From contig CANCGU010000004.1 in the NCBI GenBank assembly GCA_947377705.1, positions 1 to 33,513 on the forward strand: a stretch of 33,513 nucleotides of DNA, read 5' to 3'. Below the pieces are notes generated by a model that saw nothing but the letters and a program-made list of their open reading frames with translations, made no database searches and was not told the origin of the DNA. This document shows positions 9,697 through 17,772 of the stretch, in pieces. Every line of letters starts with the position of its first letter. Position 1 is the stretch's first letter. This DNA comes from Comamonadaceae bacterium. Its GTDB lineage: Bacteria > Pseudomonadota > Gammaproteobacteria > Burkholderiales > Burkholderiaceae. The position numbers and the translations under genes were made by a program.

Positions 9697-11037
9697 TCAA
9701 GGGCGACTGGCCACATCCAACGACTGAACCCAAGCATCCCAAGCGGGCGTCTGAACAGACACCAGAGAAAGTAAACGCGCTTGTGTTTTAAACAGGGACA
9801 GCTGCAAATTCACCAAATCGGTATGACGTCTTGCAACCAGCAACTCCGCGTTACTCAAGTCGCCCCAGTTACGCAAGCCGTGCGTAAGACCAAGCTCAAT
9901 GCCACGTCGTTGCTCTTTGGCCGCGTCCAGCAAACTGCGTGCGGCCTGAGCCCTCTCGAACAGACCGGCCTGAGCAGCCCAGTCACTGGTGAATTGCGTC
10001 TCCAGTCGCATCAGCGTGGACTCTCGATCCGCCACACTGGCTTGGTACGTCGCCACGGCTTGACGCCGACCTGCTTCAATACCACCGCCATTAAACAAAG
10101 GCACTGCCAGCTGCACACCCACTTGGCGGCTGTTGTAAATCGCTCCTAGGGTGTTGGTGCTATCGTTTTGCGCGCGCGTTGCTGAGGCCACCACATCCAA
10201 TGTCGGCAAATGATCCGATGCGGATTGAATCATGCGAAATTTGTTCACAGATTCCACCGCTTGAGCGGCCAAAAATTCAGGGCCTGCACTTGACACAGCG
10301 ACCCACAACTCGTCCTTGCTCACCTCGGACAAGCGCACATCCGACTCGGTCGGTAAACGCAACTTGGTCAAACGCTGAGCATCCAAACTAGTCAGCAGTT
10401 GGTACGCGCGTTCTCTGGCTTGCAACGCCAGCTGCGCGTCTAGCAACATGGCTCGCGCTTGGGCCAACTGGGCCTGCGCTTCGGCCCGTGCATCACGCGT
10501 GCCATCACCTCGGTCAAAGCGTTTGATTTCCTGCTTCGCAGCCTCAGACACCGCTTTAAGGGTTTGTTGTTGCACGTTGACCAATGTTCGTGCAGCTAGC
10601 ACGTCAAGCCAAGCGCCAACGGACCGACTCCACAGATCGGACAGCGCAGACTCGTATTTGTACCCCCCGTACTCAGCTTGTGCACCGCCTGCCAAGTAGC
10701 CTGCGACATCACGGGGACGAATCACGCCTTGGCGAAGACTCAGTTGGCGGCTAATCGACGTGCCATCAAAATCTCGCACCTGAGGCCCTGCTGAGGTTGC
10801 TTGCGTTGTCGTCTGATGCAGTTGCTGACGTGTGTCTTGGTAGCTCAACTGAGGCAGCAATCTGGAACGCGTGATGCCTATGTTCTCTGAAGCCGCATCG
10901 CGATTCGCAGAAGCTGACTGCAACGCGGCGTCTCGCGCTTGCGCCGCACCAATCACCTCACGCAAATCTTGCGCGTGTGCCGAAGCTGCGAGAAAACACG
11001 CAGCGGCCAACCCCGACCAAATGAAATGGTGGCGCAT
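9697..11037 (-). CDS. TolC-family outer membrane channel of a type I secretion system
   Basis: 446 residues beginning with a classical signal peptide that ends AASAHA, cut before QDLREV. The body has the TolC/OEP layout of two similar halves rich in long alpha-hairpins, with SRLLPQLSYQ in the first half and GVQLAVPLFNGGG in the second. It forms the outer-membrane exit duct for the ABC-HlyD assembly. The start is ATG at 11037, because a strong AAGGAGG site ends 7 nt before it. The in-frame GTG at 11043 overlaps the hlyD-like stop but is too close to that site. It is translated from the same chain as the rest of the secretion genes. Confidence 0.93.
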   Translation of the reverse strand: MRHHFIWSGLAAACFLAASAHAQDLREVIGAAQARDAALQSASANRDAASENIGITRSRLLPQLSYQDTRQQLHQTTTQATSAGPQVRDFDGTSISRQLSLRQGVIRPRDVAGYLAGGAQAEYGGYKYESALSDLWSRSVGAWLDVLAARTLVNVQQQTLKAVSEAAKQEIKRFDRGDGTRDARAEAQAQLAQARAMLLDAQLALQARERAYQLLTSLDAQRLTKLRLPTESDVRLSEVSKDELWVAVSSAGPEFLAAQAVESVNKFRMIQSASDHLPTLDVVASATRAQNDSTNTLGAIYNSRQVGVQLAVPLFNGGGIEAGRRQAVATYQASVADRESTLMRLETQFTSDWAAQAGLFERAQAARSLLDAAKEQRRGIELGLTHGLRNWGDLSNAELLVARRHTDLVNLQLSLFKTQARLLSLVSVQTPAWDAWVQSLDVASRP

Positions 11038-11039
11038 GC

Positions 11040-12347
11040 TCACTCCTCCTTCATTGAGGCTGCCAGTCGCTTGGTCAGTGGGTGCATCAAGTAGGTCAAC
11101 AAGCTACGCTCGCCCGTCTTGATCAACACCTCTGCGGGCATGCCCGGTTGCATCACACGCTTGCCCAGCTCCTTAATGCCTTCAGGGGTGATCTCGACGC
11201 GCCCCAAGTAATAAGACATCACGCCCATGGATGTTTGCTCGCTGATGACGTCACTCGACAACGAAACCAAACGTCCATCCAGGACCAACTGTGGTGAGTT
11301 AGAAAACGAGGAGAACCGCACATCCACAGACTCGCCTGCGCGAACCTTGTCAATCACATGCGGCGGAATCTTGGCATCCACCAACAACGCCTCCCCCTTG
11401 GGCACGATATCCATCAAGCGTTGGCCGGGTGTCACCACCCCGCCGGTGGCTGTCACCGTCATCCCCACCACCTGCCCCTCGACTGGGCTACGAAGTTGGG
11501 TGCGAGACAACTCATCTGTCACTGCCTGTAGCTTTTCTTGACCCGATTGAACTTCTTTGCGTACGTCCGCCAATTGAGCCGACAGCTCTTTGATGTATTC
11601 CTGCTGCACGCGTGCATAGTTGGTTTGCAAATCGGTCATCGAGGTTCGCAACTCCGCTTGCGATTGCTCAAGCTGCAACAGTTGGTTGCGCGAGGCGTAG
11701 CCCTCTTTCGCCAATTCACGAATCGATTGCACCTGCTGCGTTTGGAACGCAGCCTGCGCCTTGCGGCTTTCAATCATTTCGGCCATGCCGCCGACTTGGG
11801 CACGATAAGCCGCACGACGCGCGTCAAACAACTGAATTTGCGTTTGCATGTGCTGTTGCACCAACGGGTCGTTCTTGGCCTTGAGAAGGTCTGGATGAAA
11901 CTCAATCTTGGACGCACCTTTGAGCTCTGCCAGCAAGCGGCTTTCGTTGGCGCGTTGGGCCATGTAGTTTTGGCGCACGGCTTCGAAGTTCGCCTTGGAC
12001 ACACCCGCGTCCAGCTCCATCAGCACCTCACCCTCGCGCACCCACTGCCCTTCTTTGACCGCCACAGACCGCACCACACCACCACTCAAGTGTTGAATCG
12101 TTTTGCGTCGCGTTTCAATGGACACCGACGCCTGCGCAGACACGCCCTCGTCCAAAGGTGCAATGGCAGACCAAAGTAAGAAGCCGCCGAACCCAAGAAC
12201 CAGCACACGGAAACCCAGTCGAATCGGCGCACTCGTATCCGAATGCGCATCAAAATCGTTGATCGGCGATACATCCGTGATGTCTGCCTTGCCTTTGATT
12301 GGGGCCAACAATCCACGGCCCATTTTTATCCACTTGTTGCTCATCAT
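11040..12347 (-). CDS. HlyD-family type I secretion periplasmic adaptor
   Basis: 435 residues. A short cytoplasmic segment precedes one membrane helix (about residues 44-62, ending WSAIAPLDEGVSA). A lipoyl/barrel half (RRKTIQHLSGGVVRSVAVKEGQ), a long coiled coil (about 110-285) and the returning half with RSPVEGQVVGMTVTATGGVVTPGQ follow, then a PrtE/HlyD-type C-terminal barrel. It bridges the inner-membrane ABC protein and the TolC-like channel. The start ATG at 12347 makes an ATGA overlap with the upstream ABC gene. A second ATG at 12344 is better spaced from AAGGA and could be the true start. Confidence 0.94.
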   Translation of the reverse strand: MMSNKWIKMGRGLLAPIKGKADITDVSPINDFDAHSDTSAPIRLGFRVLVLGFGGFLLWSAIAPLDEGVSAQASVSIETRRKTIQHLSGGVVRSVAVKEGQWVREGEVLMELDAGVSKANFEAVRQNYMAQRANESRLLAELKGASKIEFHPDLLKAKNDPLVQQHMQTQIQLFDARRAAYRAQVGGMAEMIESRKAQAAFQTQQVQSIRELAKEGYASRNQLLQLEQSQAELRTSMTDLQTNYARVQQEYIKELSAQLADVRKEVQSGQEKLQAVTDELSRTQLRSPVEGQVVGMTVTATGGVVTPGQRLMDIVPKGEALLVDAKIPPHVIDKVRAGESVDVRFSSFSNSPQLVLDGRLVSLSSDVISEQTSMGVMSYYLGRVEITPEGIKELGKRVMQPGMPAEVLIKTGERSLLTYLMHPLTKRLAASMKEE

Positions 12348-14059
12348 GCAGTCCTTGTCTGAGCCGATGGCTCGCTCGATGTTGTCACGGCAGGCGGTTG
12401 CACTGCCAGTTGTCCAAATTGGGTGATCACGCCATCGTTGAGTACCAACACACGGTCGGCCACACTCAGGAGGTTGCGCTGGTGAACCACCATAAATACC
12501 GTCTTGCCCTGTTGGCGCAGATCCTGCACCGTACGAATCAACGCGGCCTCGCCCACATCGTCCAAGTTGGCATTGGGCTCATCCAACACCACCAACGCAG
12601 GGTTTCCATAAATGGCACGCGCCAATCCCACACGCTGACGCTGACCGCCCGAAAGCATGCCGCCGGCCACCCCCATTGGCGTGTCATAGCCTTTGGGGAA
12701 ACGCAAAATCATGTCGTGAATGCCGGTGCGTTGTGCCGCATCAATCACCCATTCCGATTTCAAATCGCCAAAGCGTCCAATGTTCTCGGCAATCGTGCCC
12801 TCGAACAACTCAATGTCTTGTGGCAAATAACCCAGGTGTGGCCCCAAATCGTCGCGCGACCATGCATTGATGTCATGACCATCCAGCAACACCTGACCCT
12901 GAACATCGGGCCAAATTCCAATAATGCAGCGCGCCAGCGTCGACTTGCCAGCGCCTGAGGGGCCCACAATCGCCACCACCTCACCGGCATTGAAATTCAC
13001 GCTCAGCCCTTTGAGAATAGGACGCGCACGACCGGGGGCAGAGGCCACCACATCGTGCAAGGTCACTCGCCCATGGACCACCTCGGCTGCATGCACTGCG
13101 CCACGGTCAGGGTGTTCTTTCATCAACTTCTCAAGTCGCAAATAAGAAGCCTGCGCATCGGCAAACTGGCGCCATGTCGACACCAAGGTGCCAATCGGGC
13201 GAAGCGCATTCGACACCAGCGCATTCGAAGCCACCATCGCGCCAGCTGAAATATCGCCTCGGATCGCCAACAGCGCACCCAAGGCAAGTACCAACGACTG
13301 CTGCGTGTACTGCACAAATTTCACAAACGCTTGTACTTGGTGTTGCAGATGTTGCGCATCCAACGATTTGTCCAATTGGTCTGAATAAAGCATCAGCCAA
13401 TGGCGGCGCAAGTTAGCCAACATCCCCAACGACACCACGGTCTCAACGTGAACCAACTTGCCTTGCAAGTAACCGTTGGACTTCACCACCGCCTCATTGG
13501 CTTGCACACTGCCCGCCGCCGTCAGCTTGTGGCTGTACCAGGCTAAGAAACCCAAGATGGCGGTAAACACCACAGACACCAAGCCAAGCCACGGGTGCAT
13601 CATGAACAACACGGCCATGTAGATGGGCGTCCAAGGCGTATCGAACAACGCAAAAATACCATTGCCCGTCAAGAACTGACGCAAGTTGGTCAGATCCGAA
13701 AACGACTGAACCGGGTTGCTCGCCATCAAATTCAAGTTCGCATCAAAGCTCGACTTGAACACGCGCGAGTTCAAAAACTCATCAAACCTGACGCCAGCCC
13801 TCACCAACAGGCGCGAACGCACCCATTCGGCAAAACCCATGACGGCAAAAAAGAGCGTGACGATCAGCGTCAAGCTGATGAGCGTGAACTCGTTTTGACT
13901 CAACATCACGCGGTCAAACACCTGCAACATGTACAAGGTCGGGGCCAACATCAGCAAGTTAGAAAAAAAGCTAAACACGCCCACCCAGACAAACTCGCGG
14001 CGGAATGTCCAAATGCTGCGCCCCAGCTCACTGCGCGCTAAGAGTGCGGGTATCTTCAT
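12344..14059 (-). CDS. Type I secretion ABC permease/ATPase, second subunit (PrtD-like)
   Basis: 571 residues, the PrtD/LapB-like size but without an N-terminal C39-like peptidase domain. The six-helix transmembrane domain occupies about residues 20-300. The nucleotide-binding domain carries Walker A GPSGAGKST (366-374), LSGGQRQ (469-475), Walker B LVVLDEP (489-495) and a switch histidine (H526 in VVHQRN). All ATPase residues are intact. It is encoded immediately after a related but clearly non-identical ABC gene with an ATGA overlap, which suggests that the two may form a heterodimer. It energises export of unfolded substrates through HlyD and TolC. Confidence 0.93.
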   Translation of the reverse strand: MKIPALLARSELGRSIWTFRREFVWVGVFSFFSNLLMLAPTLYMLQVFDRVMLSQNEFTLISLTLIVTLFFAVMGFAEWVRSRLLVRAGVRFDEFLNSRVFKSSFDANLNLMASNPVQSFSDLTNLRQFLTGNGIFALFDTPWTPIYMAVLFMMHPWLGLVSVVFTAILGFLAWYSHKLTAAGSVQANEAVVKSNGYLQGKLVHVETVVSLGMLANLRRHWLMLYSDQLDKSLDAQHLQHQVQAFVKFVQYTQQSLVLALGALLAIRGDISAGAMVASNALVSNALRPIGTLVSTWRQFADAQASYLRLEKLMKEHPDRGAVHAAEVVHGRVTLHDVVASAPGRARPILKGLSVNFNAGEVVAIVGPSGAGKSTLARCIIGIWPDVQGQVLLDGHDINAWSRDDLGPHLGYLPQDIELFEGTIAENIGRFGDLKSEWVIDAAQRTGIHDMILRFPKGYDTPMGVAGGMLSGGQRQRVGLARAIYGNPALVVLDEPNANLDDVGEAALIRTVQDLRQQGKTVFMVVHQRNLLSVADRVLVLNDGVITQFGQLAVQPPAVTTSSEPSAQTRTA

Positions 14060-15780
14060 GCTGCGACTCCCAAATTCTTTTGTTGCGCATTTCTAAGCGC
14101 AGCCAATACCTCATCACGCGGGCCAAAAGCGGCCACCGTGCCATCCCTGAGCATCAACACCTTGTCTGCCGCTGGCAACACGCTGGTGCGGTGGGTAATC
14201 AAAACCACGGTTGCACCTTGGGCCTTCAATTGCGCCAGCGTCTGCATCAGTGCCAACTCGCCCGCCTCATCCAAACTGGAGTTAGGCTCGTCCAACACCA
14301 AAAGTTTGGGCGCACCATAAATGGCACGCGCCAAGGCCACACGTTGGCGCTGACCGCCGGACAGCATGGCGCCATCTTCACCAATGCGCGTGTCCAAACC
14401 AAACGGCAGCGCGGCAATGGTCTCGTCCAGCCCCACTTGGGTAATCACACGCTCAACCTCTGCACGGTCCACATCGCCAAATCGGGCGACGTTCTCAGCC
14501 ACTGTGCCGTCAAACAACTCCACCGTTTGAGGCAAATAACCCATGTGCGGGCCTAACTCTGTTTTGTTCCAAGTAAAAACATCTGCGCCGTCGAGCCGAA
14601 CCTTGCCAGAGTTGGCAGGCCACAAGCCCATCATCACGCGTGCCAGCGTCGTCTTGCCCGATGCCGAAGGGCCAATCAACACCACGCACTCACCGGGGTT
14701 AATGCCAAACGACACGCCCTTCAAGATGGGTACTTGACTCCCAGGCGGGGCCACGATCACCGACTCCACCGTCAAGCGACCTGTGGGTGCGGGCAAAGAC
14801 ATGCCATCTTCTTTTGCAGGGAAATTGCCCAGCAAACTTTCAAGCCGCTGATACGCATCACGCGCATTGACCACCGTGCGCCACTGCGCCACCAGCTGGA
14901 CCAGCGGTGTCAACACCTTGCCGCCCAAGGTGGACGCCACAATCATCATGCCGCCACCGCCCAGCATCTGGCCCTTTAATGTCAACCAACACGAGGCGCC
15001 CAGCAACAACGACCCCTGCATGGTTTGAATGAACTTTGACAATGCCGAGTTGGTCCCCGCCGTGTCCGAAGCCTGTGCCTGCAACAACAAAAAGTTGCGC
15101 TGCTTGTCCATCCACTTGGCATGCACATTGCCCATCATGCCCATGGCTTCAATCACCTGCGCATTGCGCAAAGTGCCGCTGGCGTAGTTTTGTGCATCAA
15201 TTGCGGCACGGTTGGCCTTGGTCAGCACTGGCATGGTGCTTTGCTCGGTGTTGATCGCCACCCACACTTGCACCAACGCACCGATGAGCGCAAACACGCC
15301 CAACCAAGGGCTCATGACAAACACAATCACCAAGAACGCGAACGCCATTGGGGCGTCCAACATCGCCGTCACCGCGGACGAGGACATGAAATCGCGGAAG
15401 GTTTTGAAATCGTTGAACACCTGAACTGAGCCGCCCCCTTGTTGGCGCAACCGGGCCTCGAAGGTGGTGTCAAACAATCGCTCACGCAGCTGCTTGTCCA
15501 CCTTCACAGCCACGCTGCTCAGCAGACCATGGCGCACCAATTCGAGCATCTCCATCATGATGTAGCTGCCCACCACCGCCACGATCAGCATGGCCAGCGT
15601 CATCACGCTTCGGCTGTTCACCACACGGTCATACACCTCCAACATGAACACGGTGGAAGACAGGGACAACACCCCAATCACCAAACTGTAATAAATAGCT
15701 CTGCGGTACTGAGGCGCATGCGCTTTGAAAGCATCGCGAAGCACGGTCGGGGCGCCCCCACCCATCACGGAAGAACTCAT
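14056..15780 (-). CDS. Type I secretion ABC permease/ATPase, first subunit (PrtD-like)
   Basis: 574 residues of the same family as the next gene. The transmembrane domain spans about 25-300 and includes VFMLEVYDRV, the conserved first-helix pattern of this family. The ATPase domain has Walker A GPSASGKTT (370-378), LSGGQRQ (473-479), Walker B LLVLDEP (493-499) and switch H530. The ATG at 15780 overlaps the stop of the TnpB-like gene (ATGA), and the stop overlaps the second ABC gene. Both ABC proteins appear catalytically complete, so neither is an obviously degenerate partner. Confidence 0.93.
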   Translation of the reverse strand: MSSSVMGGGAPTVLRDAFKAHAPQYRRAIYYSLVIGVLSLSSTVFMLEVYDRVVNSRSVMTLAMLIVAVVGSYIMMEMLELVRHGLLSSVAVKVDKQLRERLFDTTFEARLRQQGGGSVQVFNDFKTFRDFMSSSAVTAMLDAPMAFAFLVIVFVMSPWLGVFALIGALVQVWVAINTEQSTMPVLTKANRAAIDAQNYASGTLRNAQVIEAMGMMGNVHAKWMDKQRNFLLLQAQASDTAGTNSALSKFIQTMQGSLLLGASCWLTLKGQMLGGGGMMIVASTLGGKVLTPLVQLVAQWRTVVNARDAYQRLESLLGNFPAKEDGMSLPAPTGRLTVESVIVAPPGSQVPILKGVSFGINPGECVVLIGPSASGKTTLARVMMGLWPANSGKVRLDGADVFTWNKTELGPHMGYLPQTVELFDGTVAENVARFGDVDRAEVERVITQVGLDETIAALPFGLDTRIGEDGAMLSGGQRQRVALARAIYGAPKLLVLDEPNSSLDEAGELALMQTLAQLKAQGATVVLITHRTSVLPAADKVLMLRDGTVAAFGPRDEVLAALRNAQQKNLGVAA

Positions 15781-16454
15781 GGACTCACTCCAAAAGAATC
15801 GGCAGAAGAAGCACTGAGCCCATTTGCCAACTCAAAATTAACAGGCACATCCGACTCGTCTTGTCGAACCACCACGTACTGCGGCCAAGGCGACTCAGCA
15901 TCTGACGGCTGCTCAGCCTCGGCTTTGTTGTCTGAAGAAAAACTAAAACTCAAGGTGAATTGCTCACCTACCGAGCGCAACACAATCTCTTGCAACTTGC
16001 ACTCGTTGAAACGGTTCTGATCGGTTTCACTCAAATTGAGCTCAAAACGCATGCGGCCGTCCATGGTGAACATGGACATCACCCCGTTGCTGATGCTCAA
16101 GGTATGACGGTCAAAGTACACCGGCGCCGAAGGCAAGAACTGCAGCACGGGCAGCGTCTTTCCGGTCATGCGTTGGATATTGAAGGGGCTGGCCGGCGTT
16201 TGGAAAATAACGCGACAGGTCCGTGAGACGGAATAAATCGCATTACAGACCATCTGAGAGCCGACCTGTGGGAAACGCTCGCGCAAAGAGCGGTACGTCA
16301 AGTGATGCAGGGTGACCCGGTTCCAGCAGCGCGAATCTCGCACCACGGGTCCGAGCGCGTTGCACACCTCGGCAAAGGCTTGCTGCAACGCCTGCAAACG
16401 ACGCACCTGATCGGGCGTCGTGTTGAGTGGAATGTGAAGGGTTGAATTATTCAT
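15777..16454 (-). CDS. TnpB-like N-terminal-domain protein without RuvC nuclease, head of the secretion operon
   Basis: 225 residues of no established function. I recognise a resemblance to the N-terminal half of IS200/IS605 OrfB (TnpB) proteins of the cyanobacterial type. The TTPDQ...LQQAFAEVCN stretch (12-32) matches the first helix. The LHHLTYRSLRERFPQVGSQMVCNAIYSVSR stretch (49-78) matches the Y-x-x-x-R-x-x-F-x-L-x-S-Q-M-x-x-x-A-I helices, and VYFDRHTLSI...MSMFTMDGRMRFEL (112-139) matches the wedge-domain strands. Where TnpB would enter its RuvC domain (D-x-G-x-x-x-x-A) this protein has only an acidic, low-complexity tail of about 50 residues. No RuvC acidic triad and no CxxC zinc ribbon are present. 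It is translationally coupled to the first ABC gene. It may be a domesticated regulator of the operon; that is inference from memory of the family, not a search. Confidence 0.6.
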   Translation of the reverse strand: MNNSTLHIPLNTTPDQVRRLQALQQAFAEVCNALGPVVRDSRCWNRVTLHHLTYRSLRERFPQVGSQMVCNAIYSVSRTCRVIFQTPASPFNIQRMTGKTLPVLQFLPSAPVYFDRHTLSISNGVMSMFTMDGRMRFELNLSETDQNRFNECKLQEIVLRSVGEQFTLSFSFSSDNKAEAEQPSDAESPWPQYVVVRQDESDVPVNFELANGLSASSADSFGVSP

Positions 16455-16474
16455 ATAGGAATCTTCATATAGGA
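16450..16474 (-). promoter_or_regulatory. 11-bp direct repeat containing the secretion-operon start codon
   Basis: The 11-mer TTCATATAGGA (plus-strand reading) occurs at 16450-16460 and 16464-16474, a 14-nt period. On the coding strand each copy contains TATATGAA. The downstream copy supplies the ATG of the TnpB-like gene, and the upstream copy opens a micro-ORF of five codons (16451-16468) whose TGA overlaps that ATG. A TATCCT hexamer at 16471-16476 could be a -10 box, in which case the micro-ORF would not be transcribed. The repeat could be a duplicated operator, promoter element or leader peptide. Confidence 0.4.
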
Positions 16475-16519
16475 TAACACAAAACCCAAGGCGCTCAGCT
16501 CAACAATCCAAATCATCGC

Positions 16520-17722
16520 TCAGCCGAGCGCCACATCGTCATCCAAAATTGTGCGTACTGCCGTTAACTTAACAATATCAGGGCCAAAACTTGCACCAAC
16601 AGGATTAAACACGTCTAAATAAAAGTTCTCATTGCCTTCGCGTACTGTGTCGCCAACGATCTCCACGGGAATCACCGCCTGCGTCTCGCCGGGGTACAAA
16701 TTCAGCCGTCCGGCCACTGCAAGGTAGTCACTGCCCGCGGTTGCCGAACCATCTCGGGTGGCGTAGTCCACGCTCAACACCTTGCTCGCATCTAGGCGCG
16801 TGCCTGTGAATTGCACTAAAAAATAGATCAACGTGGTGCCCGAATTACCCTCGGTCACCTCTTTCTTCACATCTGCCGGCTTGGTCGGCGCATTGGGATA
16901 GTTCGCTCGCAAGCTTTGGTCAATCCACTGCTGAAAAGCACTGACCCGCTGCCAAGCGGCAATTTCGCCAAAGCTGCTGTTGGTTAGCCAATCAACGTCT
17001 GGGTCAATCAAGCCATAGCTCAAACTGCTGGTGTAGCTCGCCACCCCAGCCAGCTTGCCCTGTAAAAAGGCAGGCCCGCCACTGTCTCCATGGGCGATCA
17101 ATCCCTCGTTGAGCCCTAGACCCAAGTCGTTCAAGTGCATCAAGCGTCCCAAGGCGTCATGGGTGGACGTGCCATTGTCAAAGTCGGCCACCAGCTGCGT
17201 TCCCGCCACGGGAGACCAAGCCATCGCAGAGCCCAGCGCGCTTTTCAGCGTCGCCGCATCGGTATCGAAGGTGTTTTGCGCCTTCAGCCGCAAGGCATTG
17301 GGGTTGGTCGAAGTGGCCCCTGTGCTGCCGGTTCCCGTTTGGCCAAACCCCACCATGGTGAAAATTTGCCCCAACTCGTTGCTGTCGCGGTAAATGTCGT
17401 ATCGGGTGGCGGCCGTCAATGGTGCGCCCGTTAGCCATACCAAGGCAATATCGGCATTGCTATTGGCCAACAGGTAGGTCGGGTTCACCAGCGTCTTGGT
17501 CGCCGTCAGGGTTTGCGGGCCCGCTTGGGTGTCAAAACTCACACTGACCGGGCCCACCGCACCTGCAATCAAATGCGCGGCTGTCAGCACCGCGCGACCA
17601 TCAAATAGCAACGCTCCCGTGCCGTAATTGCCACCCACACTCAAACGCACCACACCGTCGTAGCCGGTGCCAGCACCCGCACGGTAGCGTGTGTCGGTGT
17701 AGGAACTTCCTGCTGTGATCAT
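16520..17722 (-). CDS. Secreted trypsin-like serine protease with C-terminal Calx-beta domain
   Basis: 400 residues from the ATG at 17722. The S1 peptidase catalytic triad is visible: His50 in VLTAAHL, Asp91 in NADIALVWL and Ser214 in HGDSGGPAF. From about residue 285 to the end is one Calx-beta domain (VTEGNSG, DYATRDGSATAGSDY, EGNENFYLDVF), a calcium-binding sandwich common in exported adhesins. There is no Sec signal peptide. With the type I secretion operon starting 65 nt downstream on the same strand, the simplest inference is that this is one of its substrates. An in-frame ATG at 17755 is possible but would sit 17 bp from the divergent gene's ATG at 17773, and only 5 bp from the alternative start at 17761. 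No strong terminator separates it from the secretion operon. Confidence 0.85.
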   Translation of the reverse strand: MITAGSSYTDTRYRAGAGTGYDGVVRLSVGGNYGTGALLFDGRAVLTAAHLIAGAVGPVSVSFDTQAGPQTLTATKTLVNPTYLLANSNADIALVWLTGAPLTAATRYDIYRDSNELGQIFTMVGFGQTGTGSTGATSTNPNALRLKAQNTFDTDAATLKSALGSAMAWSPVAGTQLVADFDNGTSTHDALGRLMHLNDLGLGLNEGLIAHGDSGGPAFLQGKLAGVASYTSSLSYGLIDPDVDWLTNSSFGEIAAWQRVSAFQQWIDQSLRANYPNAPTKPADVKKEVTEGNSGTTLIYFLVQFTGTRLDASKVLSVDYATRDGSATAGSDYLAVAGRLNLYPGETQAVIPVEIVGDTVREGNENFYLDVFNPVGASFGPDIVKLTAVRTILDDDVALG

Positions 17723-17772
17723 GCATCTATTCTCGCAGACCACCTCATCTTTCATGGAAAATGCCGCTACTT

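Noticed and set aside
11538..12179. 213-codon open frame antisense to the HlyD gene
   Set aside because: Leu/Arg/His-rich composition typical of a shadow frame opposite a coiled coil; no ribosome-binding site or motif.
16490..16532. GGCGCTC/GAGCGCC inverted repeat between the protease and secretion genes as a terminator
   Set aside because: The arms are 29 nt apart, the right arm lies inside the coding end and no T-run is present; it may be coincidental.
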